Below are positions 1 to 10,790 of a stretch of 59,106 bases of DNA, piece after piece. This stretch comes from Chara braunii (lineage: Eukaryota > Streptophyta > Charophyceae > Charales > Characeae), in the NCBI GenBank assembly GCA_003427395.1, contig BFEA01000398.1, forward strand, positions 1,290,320 to 1,349,425, written 5' to 3'. Each line of letters starts with the position of its first letter. Position 1 is the first letter of the stretch. A program made the translations under genes and the position numbers. The notes under the pieces were generated by a model. That model saw only the letters and a list, made by a program, of their open reading frames with translations. It searched no databases and was not told the origin of the DNA.

Positions 1-39
<39 letters not shown>
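1..39. repeat. Poly-T tract at window start
   Basis: An uninterrupted run of 39 T. It may be the poly(A) tail of a minus-strand retroposon whose body lies outside the window; nothing next to it identifies the family. Confidence 0.9.
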
Positions 40-274
40 CCACGATGTATTTCGTACGTAGTATTTAGTATTTAGTATTTCACGCAATGCTATTATTCAT
101 ACAAGTCGACCTGTTGCGGCTACGCCCGCGGCACAGGGCATGGGGATGTCGCCAAACTGGGGATAACAATAGAGATGTGGCATGGGGATCTGTGCCCGAC
201 CTGTTTATGCAAAGTCAGAGTCATCCTCAGCAGAGAGTGCACTGTCCTCGTGTTTTTCTTCCCAGGCCATTTGT

Positions 275-389
275 TGATTTATGCATATTATCCTTTGGGA
301 CATCCGTTAGAATTGGAACGATACAAAGAAGATTAGCATGGCCCCTGAAAAGAAAAAGGAATTAAAAAAAGAAGAATGATTTATGCATA
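275..389 (+). pseudogene. U6 snRNA retropseudogene with target-site duplications
   Basis: Positions 288-347 align without gaps to nucleotides 1-60 of plant U6 snRNA, including the near-invariant stretch around 311-346 (GGAACGATAC, then GATTAGCATGGCCCC). U6 homology stops after CCCCTG and is replaced by an A-rich tail (348-376). An exact 13-bp direct repeat, TGATTTATGCATA, lies at 275-287 and 377-389; the first copy abuts U6 nucleotide 1 and the second follows the tail. Start at +1, an A-rich 3' end and long target-site duplications are the hallmarks of LINE-mediated retroposition. The 3' part of U6 is missing and no plant U6 upstream element or well-placed TATA box is seen, so it should be non-functional. 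Confidence 0.9.
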
Positions 390-462
390 AATTGCATAAT
401 ATCATCCTCATGCATTGGCGTTTACCGTGATCGCAACTACGGGCCCAAATGAGACAAAAGTC

Positions 463-463
463 C

Positions 464-525
<62 letters not shown>

Positions 526-602
526 GTGTGTGTGTGTGTGTGTGTGTGCGTGTGTGTGTGTGTGTGTGTGTGACACACACACACACACACACGCACACAC
601 AC
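463..602. repeat. Compound microsatellite (CT)n-(GT)n-(AC)n
   Basis: A (CT)n block (463-520) runs into (GT)n (about 524-572) and then (AC)n (573-602). The GT and AC blocks are mutually complementary, so the tract can fold back on itself. The open frames across it on both strands are products of the simple repeat. Confidence 0.95.
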
Positions 603-1124
603 CCCTGATGAGAGTTTGGTCATCCGCCCGCAAATCTACACAGGCCCCCTGCACCTCGCCGAACCTCCTCCTCACCCTCGTGTAACCCCTTTTTGCCCCT
701 TTTTTGACCTCTTCCTCTCCCTTGCACAAGATACTACTACTCGTCCAACCTCCTCGTCCCCTAGTCCAACTTCTTCCTCCCCTCCTCCCGTGACCTCCTC
801 TTCCTCGCGCGACCTACTCCTGCCCTTCGTGCGGTCTCGTCATTAATACCTTCCCCCTCTCGCACGATCTCTTCCTTCCCCTCTCACACCTTTCTCCTCC
901 CGTGCTCACAACCTCCTCCCCCACCTGTGACGACCCCCTCCCAACCTCTTTCCGACCTCCTCCCAAACAGAACACACCCTGAGAACGAATGTATATAAGC
1001 GATGTTTCCACCGGTGAGGGCAACACACGGGCAACCCACGGAAAGCGAAAGGTGGATAACAACACCCCAGCAGGAAACAGCGACATCAACACAACGCTTT
1101 CAAAATATGATTTTTAAATTTTAT
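603..1124. other. Pyrimidine-rich intergenic stretch, no gene seen
   Basis: C/T-rich DNA with degenerate CCTCC and TTCCTC repetition. Around 967-1006 there is a segment similar to 15841-15880 (shared core ACACACCCT followed by GAATGTATA), which looks like a truncated member of the foldback repeat described at 15819. No supported coding sequence. Confidence 0.6.
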
Positions 1125-1195
1125 TTTTTTTAAGCTCCAATCTATTGGTGGGGAGCAGCACCTGCTGGAAAACGGGTCCAGCATCCCAATGTACA
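1125..1195 (-). mobile_element. SINE-like element fragment, family A (minus)
   Basis: Read on the minus strand it starts with the family head (GGGATGCTGGACCCG), followed by a hairpin with stem GCTGGA/TCCAGC, then CAGGTGCTGCTCCCCACC and AATAGATTGGAG, ending in an A-rich tail (T-rich on the plus strand, about 1117-1131). It matches copies near 32860-32910, 33023-33160 and 33530-33588. The family is not one I recognise by name. Confidence 0.65.
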
Positions 1196-1659
1196 TCCTA
1201 AAAACTGGGCTTGACTAATGCCCCCCATCTTTTCTCTTTGAGTACCATAATGCCTCTTCACGATCTCACTCCCCTCATTGACCCCACCCTTCCTCTCCCA
1301 TATCCTGCTTTCATCTGGACTAGGATTCTTGAGTTATGAAATTATTATCTAAGATCCTTGAGTTATGCATTATTGTCTGTGAACTGCATTGTTGTCTGTG
1401 AACTGCATTGTTGTCTGTGAACTGCATTACGTTTGCCATCTGCCCCTCTATCAGGCAGGCATCTTTTCTGCCTTCCCCACATCCAACGTGATGCCGTCCT
1501 AATTCATTTTTTGGAAAGGGCGTGTGGAACCACTAGGGCGGTGTGTTGGTTCTGGCGGCCTGATCAGGGCTGAAGAGGTGGTTCGGCAATGGGATCCTCG
1601 GTTACTGCTAAACTCCTATTTGCACTTGGCATATCCTCCACTACCTGCTCAGTCAATCC

Positions 1660-1765
1660 CCTGGTGACAAATAGATGGAGCCCTCCCGCGAGTGCTAGTG
1701 GTGCCCCTACCATCCGCCCGGGCTTCCTTCTGTAAAAAAAAAAAAAAGAAAAGGAAAAAAAAGGG
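1660..1765 (+). mobile_element. SINE-like element, 3' fragment, family A (plus)
   Basis: The segment reads AAATAGATGGAGCCC, then GAGTGCTAGTGGTG and CATCCGCCCGGGC, and ends in an A-rich tail (about 1735-1765). It corresponds to the second half of the copy at 33023-33160 (AATAGATGGAGCCCGCC, CTGCTAGTGGTG, CATCCACTCG, then poly-A). The head hairpin is absent, so this is a 5'-truncated copy, as expected for a retroposon. Confidence 0.65.
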
Positions 1766-2446
1766 GTGAAGAGGCTGTGCTGTTCGTAGAAGTGCCAGAG
1801 ATACTATGGTTTTGATGACGAGGATTCACGATAGATCAAGGGGCCCAATAGTTCATTCCCGAGCAGTGGCAGGGTGATCTTTTGCCCTGCCCACAGAGTA
1901 AAAACGAGATTGACAAGAAATCCAGATGCAAATACATTCGAACATTATTTTGAAATAAGAAATCTGCAACTCCTGCAAAGTAGAATAAGTGACATTGAGT
2001 GGTACATTAACACAACACCACGAACGTTAATATTACTGCTTTGTGTTTACGAAATGTACATGGGTGTTGTTTACGAAATGTACATAGCTCTGCGGAGGAA
2101 GGTGAAATATAAATATCAAATTCCCCTCTCGTGCCAGTGTGATCATCTCTCAAAAAAAAAATCATCAGCTACATGGGACACCAGACTTCATCAGTGTTAT
2201 GTCAGACTCTGCCATTACCTACACTACATTACGTGCCGTATCAGGCCTGGGTTCGCCTGCATGTAGTTTACGGCCACCATTCCCTCTCCCCCNCCCCCTC
2301 CCCCCCCTCGCCAATACTCTTCATCCCCTTTGCACCGCCATTTTTGTCCCTACTAAGGCTCCCACTGGCTTCCCATGATGGACCACTCATGCTGATGACG
2401 GGTACAGGATAGTGTACTCACAGAGCAGATAAGATCATTAGGATAT
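1766..2446. other. Intergenic, no gene seen
   Basis: No supported gene. The stretch includes a short internal direct repeat of TTTACGAAATGTACAT (about 2046-2085) and a C-rich tract with one ambiguous base at 2293. Confidence 0.5.
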
Positions 2447-3196
2447 TTGTGTGCAATGTTGACACAGAACTTGTTGAAGACTCCGAGGATCCTGAAGAGC
2501 CTGGTCACTGGTAAAGTAGACTTTGAAAGAGGGTTCTTTCAGGAACAATTGATGGATACGAACTATTGTCGTTGGTCTTGCTGCTGCGCCGTAAAGGAGT
2601 CCCCCTCACAGGGAATGAACATCTTCCCACTACCGGTAGTGGCCCGAAATGGAACCAACTTCACTCTCCTACCCCGGCCGACTACATGGAAAAACACAAG
2701 TGTTGCACCTCCTCCATCTCATCAGCTAGGAAAGGAAAAGGTTACATTCGGTGTGAAAAAAGACTTCTAGTATGCTGCTAACTTGAATTGACCCAGATAG
2801 TGGCACTTGTCTCTCTCCCGGTGACTACAGATGGCCTTGGCCTCCAAAACAACGCCGATGTTCAAGTTGCATGTACCACAATTCCATGCAGAGGGACTTC
2901 TTCAACTGAAGACCCCGTCACATTATGTTCAGAACTCATGGATTGTTGGAAAGCCAATTTGGAAAGAACTTGTCAGTTACGGGATGATTCTAGAGGTATT
3001 CGTAACGGAAGGTCAAATGTATCTCACTCAACCGGAATATTTTTCTGCCTTGCATGACTCTGCTGGCGAAGAAAAAAAAGACGTTAAACGGCAACGTAAA
3101 CGACCATTTTGGCCGAAACTTAAGAACCAAGCCTGCTTTGAGCCCAACTGGAGGCTGCCAACATATTTGTTTGGTTCTGCAGACGGACCAACCTGA
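2447..3196 (+). pseudogene. Possible decayed coding remnant, unrecognised
   Basis: Three staggered plus-strand frames (2447-2770, 2566-2781 and 2831-3196) have fairly protein-like composition, the last with Lys/Arg-rich residues near its end (KKDVKRQRKRPFWPKL). No domain is recognised, and no single frame is open across the stretch. They could be exons of a divergent gene, a transposon remnant or chance. No splice structure could be supported. Confidence 0.2.
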
Positions 3197-3479
3197 GGCA
3201 CCCTCCTTGTATGCCAGTTCAGGCTGCAGGCAAGGGAGTTCTGTGAGAGGTAGGCAACCTGTTTGGCCTGCTAAGCCAAACCAGCGGCGGTTCCCTTGTG
3301 TGAAGGTACAGATTGCAGATGAGTGGCCCGGAAGCGCGGAAGCAAAAGTGCCGAACCTCCCTTTTGACATGACCCTGTTGCGTACCATGGGCCAGCAGCT
3401 TCTGTTGTTTCCTTAAATATCTTGATGTCCCTCCACCGTGCAGGGTGCCCCTTGGCCGCTGCAAGGATCACTGTTGAGA

Positions 3480-3545
3480 AGGTTCCAGTCTATTGTTGGT
3501 GAGCGGGATGTGCTGGGAACCGAGCCCAGCGTCACAATGAACAAG
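3480..3545 (-). mobile_element. SINE-like element head fragment (minus)
   Basis: On the minus strand it reads GTGACGCTGGGCTCGGTTCC followed by CAGCACATC, with hairpin stem GCTGGG/CCCAGC. It is continued by a degenerate form of the CACCAATAGA segment of family A. There is no obvious tail, so it is an old, truncated copy. Confidence 0.5.
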
Positions 3546-4830
3546 TCAAAGCACAGAATACATAGACTGGCAAGATTGGTCTTACTGTCTTAGAGCTGGA
3601 AGATGGAACAACGTTGATTTCCCTGAGGGAGCCAGGGGATCTACTACTCAAAGATGGGCAAGAGAATTAAACACTGAACGTCGCCCTCTTAAAACTGCAG
3701 GGCTAACTGACCCTCAGCCCCGTGCAGTGGTGGTGTAAGGTATGTGCTAAGATGGCAATGGCCTTAGTCATCCCGGTCAAGTATGTGGGCATAGTAGGGC
3801 ACACTGAGCCCAGTGAATCCTAACTTACCTCCCAGTAAACGAGTGAGTGAGTGAGTGAGCGAGCGATCACGGATGTCAAAGTGGCAGCCTTTTCCACTGC
3901 AGGTCTTGGCTACCTACCCTCCCCTTAGTGGGGGCCTTTGCTACCTACCGCCCCCTCTCCGGGGAACTTCAGTATGTAGGAAGGGGGAGGCAGAGGGGGG
4001 GACAGGAGGGGAGTGGGTGTCGTGCCGAGGGTAGGTATCCCAGCACATGTCGTGATATGGACGTATGACAAAAGGCTGTGCTCACTGATTGGAATCTCAG
4101 CTGTAGTGCTAAGCAGGGCCTCGGCTATAGCAAGATGCCACTCGCTGACGTAAATCCCCATAAGTTTGTCAGTGCCTGGATGATGATGATGACGAGTGGG
4201 GATGGCGATGATAAGAGGCGATGATAAGAAACCTCTTGGTTCTCGACATTGTGGTGTACCTTGGTGAAGACACAGCAGGCTGAAGTATTGTAGACTTCTT
4301 CAATCAGAGGACTCAACCAGGTTGTCTGGCAACTTGCTCCTTCTGGCCAAACGGTATGGAGTCCAAGAATCTCTGTTTATCATCAGACCTGAAGTTGCAT
4401 ATAAGTTGTGACGTCCAGTAATCTGCCGCACTAATTAATGGGCCACTTGATCGGCAACAAGACTGAGAGTATATCCACCTCTTGCACCTATCATCTCCCA
4501 AAATTGGCACCACATTCATGAAAGGATACTCTCGTTGACTGTGGACTGTTAAAAACTTTAGAATGTGTGATCCAACCCGGAGCTATCCATTATGCCACCA
4601 GGTCACAAGGAAAACATGGCAGATAGGGAGGCAGGAGGCTGCAGCCGGTAGAGGATGTCAGGTGTCAAAGGTGGGCAAACAAACCACCACCACCCTTGTC
4701 GTTTCCTTGTCGCCCTCAAGTCTGGTAAAGATTAAAACAGGCATGATATGGTGAGACTATGGTTGGACTTCCCAAGATGTGGCTGACCGTACTGGTGACC
4801 AGATTAAGTCGAGAAAATCACAATGTATGC

Positions 4831-4833
<3 letters not shown>
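3546..4833. other. Intergenic, no gene seen
   Basis: No supported gene on either strand. A short (GAGT)n-like run lies at about 3841-3862. The small open frames here are short and lack recognisable motifs. Confidence 0.5.

Positions 4834-4912
<79 letters not shown>
4834..4912. repeat. (GA)n microsatellite
   Basis: About 39 uninterrupted GA units. The Arg-Glu or Ser-Leu reading frames through it are artefacts of the repeat. Confidence 0.97.
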
Positions 4913-4913
<1 letters not shown>

Positions 4914-5135
4914 CGATTGGAGATCTGGGACTTTCCAAAACTTTCCTTTGCCCCAGAGATGGACCACCGTCTCTGGGACTTTTTGGGAGTCCCAGGATCC
5001 CAGAGGCGAACAGACAGGGCATCTGGGACTTTGCAGAAGTCCCTTGGCTCCGGAAGACCATTTGGGACCGAGGCTTACTATGTCGGACTTGCTACTTATT
5101 GTTTGTGGTGGATTACCTGCCTTAAGAGCCTGCTG

Positions 5136-7508
5136 CTAACCTTCGTCACTGCCCTTACTTGTTGGAAGAGCCTGAGCAGGAAGTTCTGAACCCAGGTTCG
5201 AACCCCATGTTTGGCCATGTTTTGCAGTGGGATAAAAGCACGATAGGAGACGTGACCTCGGTCTCTGCATGGCTGCAGCAATTGCAAAAAAGGCGGCTAG
5301 CCGTCCATCGTCCTCAATCGTTGGTGCTGTCGTCGTCCTGGAATCATTGTCATGGCCGGTTTTGGCCCTTAGGGGAAGTCGCCAGCCCGCTCGGCTAAGG
5401 CTAAGGTCTGAATGGGTTTCTGGGCCTTTGGCAAGAACAACCACTCCATCTGCAGCCATCGAGCTTGACCCCTGAGTCTGCAAGCCCCCGTCTGATGGAG
5501 GGTAAAGGGTATGGTCCAGAGTAGGGGTTGACACCCAAGATAACCCCACCAGGCCGGTCCCGTTACGGCCATTACACAGCCCCTCGGTTACATCAGATTC
5601 CCAGTCACCCATGGGTGTACCAAGACTTCCAGTCTTGGATACGGCTTCCTCCCTCTCTCTCTCCCTCTCTCCTTGCCATTGCCTCTCCCTCTGCATCTCC
5701 CTCTCTTTCCACCCCCTCACAAGGCCGAATTCTGTCTCTTCCAAAGCAGCTTTACTGCCTTCTAGGTCTTTCCTTCCCTGGGCCACTGCATTGCCTGTCA
5801 AGCTGGGCTTCTCCCTCTCCCTCTCACTCACCGTTGCCACTCGCTCTCCTCCTATGCTCACTGCAGCTGAGCTATTGTTCCTTATCTTCTTGACGCTGCT
5901 GCTTTCTACTTCCCTCCCCAAGTTCTTCTTGCTCCCATGGCTTCCATCACGCTGCTCTTGCTCCTCCACCTGCTGCTGCTGCTTCTGCTGCTGATAATGA
6001 TGATGGTGATTTGCATGTTGTTGATGACAGTGCTGATTGTGATGCAACTGAAGCTGATGCAGCTGACTGTGGCGATCGTTCTTCTGGCCATGGCACTCAT
6101 CCAGGATGACATCCTGCTGCTGCTTGTGGTGTTGGATATGGTGATGATGATGATGTTGTGTGCTGCTGCTAGCCTCTGGTTGTGCTGAGGGTATGCGACA
6201 TGCAGCGGGCGTCTCGATGCCACAAGACTCTGACACTGTGGTTTTGGTGTCCGTGATTGTTACTGTCGTGCTGTCGCCCGAGGAAGTTGCAGTTGCAGGA
6301 AAGCTCATCCTGTGGATAGCCTGCCGCACCACACGGAACTCGACCATGAGGTTGTCGGCTGAGATTTGATCCTGCTGTTTCATGGCCAAGACATTGGCAG
6401 AGATGCTGGAAGTTTCGCTATTATCACCCATAGCGGACATAGCGGACAAGTTGGCGGTGGTTGAAGGCAAAGTGCCCCCCTTCTTCTCTGATCGCCGAGT
6501 CTCTCTGAGCTTGGCAAAGATCCTTCTAACCTTCACTACCAAGATGCAAACGACACTCCGCGTTGGACAACTACTACCACAATGCTCTTTGGCCAAATCT
6601 CTACCCCCGTGGCTATGACTGTGTCCCCCGCTGCTGCGGCTGTGGTGATGGAGATGGTGATGGCAGTCCCTCCTGCTGTCCTTGTTGCCTAGCTCGGTGC
6701 TTCTGCTTGTCGCATAGGGGTCGCTGTTGTTGTTGGGTCTGCCATTAATTCCATGGTCATTGCTGGAGGTGTTGTCCAAAGCAAAGAATTGGCTCCATAG
6801 CTTGTCGAGAATGTCGTCATCGTCTTCATCGGCGTCCGTGACCACATACCCCCCTTCTCCCGCCTTGCTCCGTAGAAGTTCCAGCTGACTGATTGTGGAA
6901 CGCTTGCTGCTTGACTGGGTGGGAAAGAAGGAAGATCGAGATATTTCAGTAGAGGAACAGAGGAAACTGGAGATGACTGCTGCAGTTGCTGGGGGGTAGT
7001 TTGCCAGGGCCGGGGTATTGGTGGGGGAGGTATTTGTGCCGGGTGTATTTGCCAGTAGTGCATTTGCAGCGGAGGGAGAAGAGGTGCTTGTGGCGGCGGT
7101 GGTGCAAGGCAAGGAGGTATTCGCGAGGTGGGTAATTACAGTATTGGGGTAAGGAGGGACGGGTTCACTGCTGCTACCGGTAGTGCCAGCATCCTGTTTA
7201 AGCGCTGGTCTGGACACATCTGAGATCAGTCCTGTCGAGGAACTTGGGCTAAGCAGCCAGTTATTATGGGATAGAGGGGATAGAGGTTGGGAGGATGGGG
7301 AACATTGCCGGGTCATGGTGGCGGTCGGGGTGGTGGTCCCCGCCGTGGTGGTGGTGATAGAGCATTCAGGGAAGTACATGGTCAGACCGCCTAAGACGTG
7401 GATGATGTCATCAGGATCGGGGCGCTCGCTCGCAGAAGGATTCCAGCAGGCGGTGATAAGCCGAGCAACCTCAGGTGGACACGTGTCTGGGATATGTGGT
7501 CGAAGCCC
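5136..7508 (-). CDS. Terminal exon of a Raf/TKL-like protein kinase with long low-complexity tail
   Basis: The exon opens with the end of a protein kinase catalytic domain (subdomains X-XI): GLRPHIPDTCPPEVARLI, then the CW and RP signature in ITACWNPSASERPDPDDI. This pattern (G-x-RP-x-IP, CW, RP) is typical of tyrosine-kinase-like/Raf-type Ser/Thr kinases of plants and algae. A 3' splice site (ACAG, 7512-7509) directly precedes it in frame, so earlier kinase exons lie at higher coordinates; they are not recognisable in the window. About 730 codons follow without a stop, rich in Ser/Thr and later with His and Gln runs and an Arg-Glu-rich patch. That length and residue bias argue for real coding or a recent expansion. 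The exact C terminus is uncertain: the last about 50 residues run into an unrelated-looking stretch, and a further intron cannot be excluded. Substrate and pathway are unknown. Confidence 0.65.
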   Translation of the reverse strand, partial: GLRPHIPDTCPPEVARLITACWNPSASERPDPDDIIHVLGGLTMYFPECSITTTTAGTTTPTATMTRQCSPSSQPLSPLSHNNWLLSPSSSTGLISDVSRPALKQDAGTTGSSSEPVPPYPNTVITHLANTSLPCTTAATSTSSPSAANALLANTPGTNTSPTNTPALANYPPATAAVISSFLCSSTEISRSSFFPTQSSSKRSTISQLELLRSKAGEGGYVVTDADEDDDDILDKLWSQFFALDNTSSNDHGINGRPNNNSDPYATSRSTELGNKDSRRDCHHHLHHHSRSSGGHSHSHGGRDLAKEHCGSSCPTRSVVCILVVKVRRIFAKLRETRRSEKKGGTLPSTTANLSAMSAMGDNSETSSISANVLAMKQQDQISADNLMVEFRVVRQAIHRMSFPATATSSGDSTTVTITDTKTTVSESCGIETPAACRIPSAQPEASSSTQHHHHHHIQHHKQQQDVILDECHGQKNDRHSQLHQLQLHHNQHCHQQHANHHHHYQQQKQQQQVEEQEQRDGSHGSKKNLGREVESSSVKKIRNNSSAAVSIGGERVATVSEREREKPSLTGNAVAQGRKDLEGSKAALEETEFGLVRGWKEREMQRERQWQGEREREREEAVSKTGSLGTPMGDWESDVTEGLCNGRNGTGLVGLSWVSTPTLDHTLYPPSDGGLQTQGSSSMAADGVVVLAKGPETHSDLSLSRAGWRLPLRAKTGHDNDSRTTTAPTIEDDGRLAAFFAIAAAMQRPRSRLLSCFYPTAKHGQTWGSNLGSELPAQALPTSKGSDEG

Positions 7509-8395
7509 CTGTTGCATGCAGCACATGCACCAAAACACACAACGAAACACATCATTAGAGTACAAGAAAAGACATCAAAGTGAAATGCAAGACAGATCAA
7601 TGGGCCTAGTTCAGTTGGTACACCCACAAACTGTTGAAATATAGACCTGAATTGGAATCCAGCTGGATCTAGATGAACGGAATTCCTCACTTGCTTGGGG
7701 CCGGTCAGTTTCAAGGATGTCGCCCTATTATTAAAAGTAAAAGAAACAAGATGAGAAAAAAACAAGAAGTGCAAGATAAAACTTGGGACAAAAAAAGAAC
7801 ACCGGCAAAACGCAAACAAATGCAAACAAAATGCACACGAAATGCAATTGAAGCACGGAAAAAGAAAAGTAAACAACAACGACGAGGACGGCCACAAGGA
7901 GGAAAGCGAAAATGAGAAAACTATGAGATTTTTTTGGAGGAATGATAATTTTCAGCGAGCAGCAATGAACAATTACTGATCTTCTGATAGCAATTTGGGC
8001 AACAAGGAGCTTCAACAAGGACCTTGTGATTGAATGGTATGCATACCCAACTTCTGAAATGGCTTGCAACTTCTGATAAACAGATCACAACTTCACATCT
8101 TGATGGGCAATAACGTTAGGTGTTACTCTTTTTTCTTTGAGAGGGAAAAGGAAAAGAGAGGGTGGAAACGAGCAATGCACAGATTATTCACACATCCTCC
8201 AGACCTTGTCGACATAAGAGCATACATGCATGTTGGGTGTTCTTTCGACGAAAGAAAAGGAAAGCAAACCAAAAGAAAAAGACAAAGACAACGACACTCC
8301 TTCGACAGGAACAATGACTAACTTATAAGAGTTCCTGCCTGACCGACCACGGCAAAAGGAGAAAAAAAAACAGACAAAGGTGTAATTCCTATCGT
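7509..8395 (-). other. Probable intron of the kinase gene
   Basis: Lies upstream (minus sense) of the acceptor at 7509-7512. It is A-rich on the plus strand, meaning T-rich in the gene's sense, as expected of an intron. No upstream kinase exon (VAIK, HRDLK or DFG motifs) is recognised here, so the intron may extend much further or the gene may be broken. Confidence 0.4.
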
Positions 8396-8715
8396 CGCAA
8401 TCATCATCATCACCACTACTATCACCAGAGTCAGGATTATTCATCACTAGTTGTCATCATCGTCATCATCATGATCATCATCATCATCATTGTTATTATT
8501 ATCATCTTCCTATCATCATGTTTATCATCATCATCATCATCACCATGGCAAGCTAATAAATTTGTCGTCGTTTTTTTGTGATTGTCGTCATCGTGCTCAG
8601 CATTATCACCATCACAATAAACATTGGTTGCGGCACCCTCATCACAATCATCGTCGTCAACATCCACATCAGCATCACCATCACCATCACCATCACCATC
8701 ATCATCATCATTTCT
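8396..8715. repeat. (ATC)n-rich trinucleotide repeat region
   Basis: Degenerate ATC/CAT repeats throughout, densest at 8398-8545 and 8640-8712. Poly-His and poly-Asp frames here are repeat artefacts. Confidence 0.9.
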
Positions 8716-8865
8716 CCTTTTTTTTTTTTTTTTTTTTAACAAAAAGGGGCCCAGTGCCCAAGGCTAATATTACCAATAAGAGGAATGAGGCCGGGGTCCT
8801 CACAGTCTGCCCGGAGAAACCGAACCGAACTTGCTGAGAACCAGGCTCAGCGTCCCTCGTGTGGT
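8716..8865 (-). mobile_element. SINE-like element, family B (minus)
   Basis: The plus strand starts with a T-rich tract (about 8714-8738, the tail) and ends at the head, which on the minus strand reads GGGACGCTGAGCCTGG with stem GCTGAG/CTCAGC. Its body (GTTTCTCCGGGCAGACTGTG, then AGGACCCCGGC) matches the plus-strand copy at 33305-33400 and differs from family A after the hairpin. The two families therefore share a head but have different bodies. Confidence 0.6.
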
Positions 8866-8869
8866 GACG

Positions 8870-9770
8870 ATAATGATGATGATCATGATGATGATGATGA
8901 TACTAATGATGATGATACTGATGGTGATAAAAAATGTATTAATTGTAGTAAGCTATGCTATATTAACAATTCTGGTCTCCTAATCCTAGAGCAACTTCGA
9001 GCCCTCCCTGTACCAGGACATTGTAAATCCGAGACAAAACCAACCTAACCAATGTCACCCATAGCTGATCTCTCCTCACCACCGAGCAGCCCCCCCCGAT
9101 TTGCCAGTGGATTGCCTTCCTCCCTCGGCAACCCCCAGATCTCTCTACAAGGCCTCCCGCTCCTGCCTTTGCAGATTACAGGGCAACGCCCCAGCTCCGA
9201 CAAAACAGGGGCACAGAAAAGAACAACTCTGCAGATATCGGTCCGGGCTCGACCATCTCTGAAATCCTATATCCCGGATGTGCTGTCCAAAAATTCCAGA
9301 ACACCAGAAAGCTTAATATAACAATGATGAGATAATGATACTAATGATGATGATGATGTTGATGAAGATGATTATGGTAAAAAATTAGAAGACTATGCTA
9401 TATCAGCACCACTGGCCTCCAACTCCTAGAGCACCTCCTAGCCCTCCCTATGCCAAGACCTTACATCTCAGAGACTATGCCCTCCTAACCAATGTCAGCC
9501 ATAGCTGACCTGTTCTTGCCACTTAGACTATTCCTAGCCCCATAGGTCGTCAAGGCAGCCCCCCCAGTTCGTCACTTGGATTGCCTTCCTCCCTCAGCAA
9601 AACCCCAGATCTCTCTACAAGGCCTCAAACCCCTGCCAATGCAGGTTACAGGGCAACACCCCAGCTCCGGCCAGCGTCGTTTTGGCATCGACGAACCAGG
9701 GGCACAGAACAAGGCAACTCTGCACATATCGGTGCTGATTCGATCATCTCTGAAATTTATATCCTGAATG
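8870..9770. repeat. Tandem segmental duplication (period about 460 bp)
   Basis: Two consecutive diverged units (about 8870-9310 and 9320-9770). Each starts with a (GAT)n run, continues through CTATGCTATAT, CCTAGAGCA and CTAACCAATGTCA, and then a conserved block containing CAGATCTCTCTACAAGGCCT and TTACAGGGCAAC, ending near CATCTCTGAAAT and TATATCC. The second block also recurs in degenerate form at about 34090-34800. Short frames through the units have Pro/Ser-rich similarity to each other, but no domain is recognised. Confidence 0.7.
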
Positions 9771-10569
9771 AGGAAGTAGGCCAGATGCCGCCCAGCATTT
9801 CAGGAAACCAGGATGCATGGTATAACATGGATGATGATAATGTTACACCTACGGTTAATCTCCCCCTCCCCTCCTTTCCACCCTGTCATGAAGCTGCCTC
9901 CGCCGAGATGGATTACCGAGAGGCAGCCATAACAGCCCCAACTTGGGACAGTCCCACCTTCCCCCCCGCTATCTCAGAGAGGCATACAGTTCCCTCCCAA
10001 AGTATGCCTCTGCCTACCCTTTACCCTGATCTGCCCTCGTTGATGTGAGTACTCCCACCCCAACCACAGAATAAGGCAACCCACTACTTATGCTCACACC
10101 ACCTCCAGGGCTTCACCTCCCAGCTTGTGTCGCCCCTGCAGAGTGAAGCTCTCCCCTGATCCTCACCTCCCATCCATCAGGAACAAACGTCTATTCTCAA
10201 AGAGGAGAAACTAGATACCAGAGATCCGGCTGGCATTTCGAAAATACGCTAGAGAAATTCGAGGGATTTCAAATGCTATTCAAAAAACTGATTTGAGTAC
10301 TAAATACTTGGAAAGTGAAAGAGATTCAGCGATGCGAATTATGAATTAGAGGAATTTTAGGTAATTAAAAATTACCATGCCAAGAAGTTTTAGGTATATA
10401 AAGATACATTTATGTTAGCTAGACGAGGAATTTAAAGTTTTAAAGCTAGGTGAGATGGAGAATGTATGAGACTTTAAATAAGATGTTAGTTAGAGTAAAT
10501 TATTTAGGTTCGTAATGAGATGCTAATGAAATGATAATGAGATAATAATACTAGAGGTCAAAATGATGT
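9771..10569. other. Intergenic, no gene seen
   Basis: Continues the second duplicated unit with a Pro-rich open frame ending at 10048 that has no recognisable domain. A/T-rich sequence follows, with no supported feature. Confidence 0.4.
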
Positions 10570-10790
10570 TAAAAAGCATGATAATGAAAAAGATGATGAT
10601 GATTTTAATGATGACGACAACGACGACAATGATGAAGATGACAATGGCAATCCAACACCATCCTCCTATACCTACTTACCTTGATGTTGGTCATGGAGAT
10701 GATGATGATGACAACTATGCTGACTACTCACGTTGATGATGAAGATGATGATGATGATGATGATGATAATGATGATAAAGCCCCTCCTCT
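10570..10790. repeat. (GAT)n-rich trinucleotide repeats
   Basis: Degenerate GAT/GAC repeats at about 10590-10650, 10697-10715 and 10732-10780. Confidence 0.85.

Noticed and set aside
307-729. Open frames rich in Thr-His or Arg-Glu
   Set aside because: Translations of (CT)n, (GT)n and (AC)n microsatellites.
4759-5189. Open frames with Arg-Glu runs next to the (GA)n tract
   Set aside because: Frame openness comes from the dinucleotide repeat; no domain.
5190-5205. B-box-like GGTTCGAACC, possible tRNA or SINE
   Set aside because: The motif is a palindrome and no A box, cloverleaf or tail could be found around it on either strand.
5528-7644. Plus-strand open frames opposite the kinase exon
   Set aside because: Leu/Ser-rich antisense shadows of the low-complexity kinase tail; no motifs.
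8437-8837. Poly-Asp and poly-His open frames
   Set aside because: (ATC)n trinucleotide repeat artefacts on both strands.
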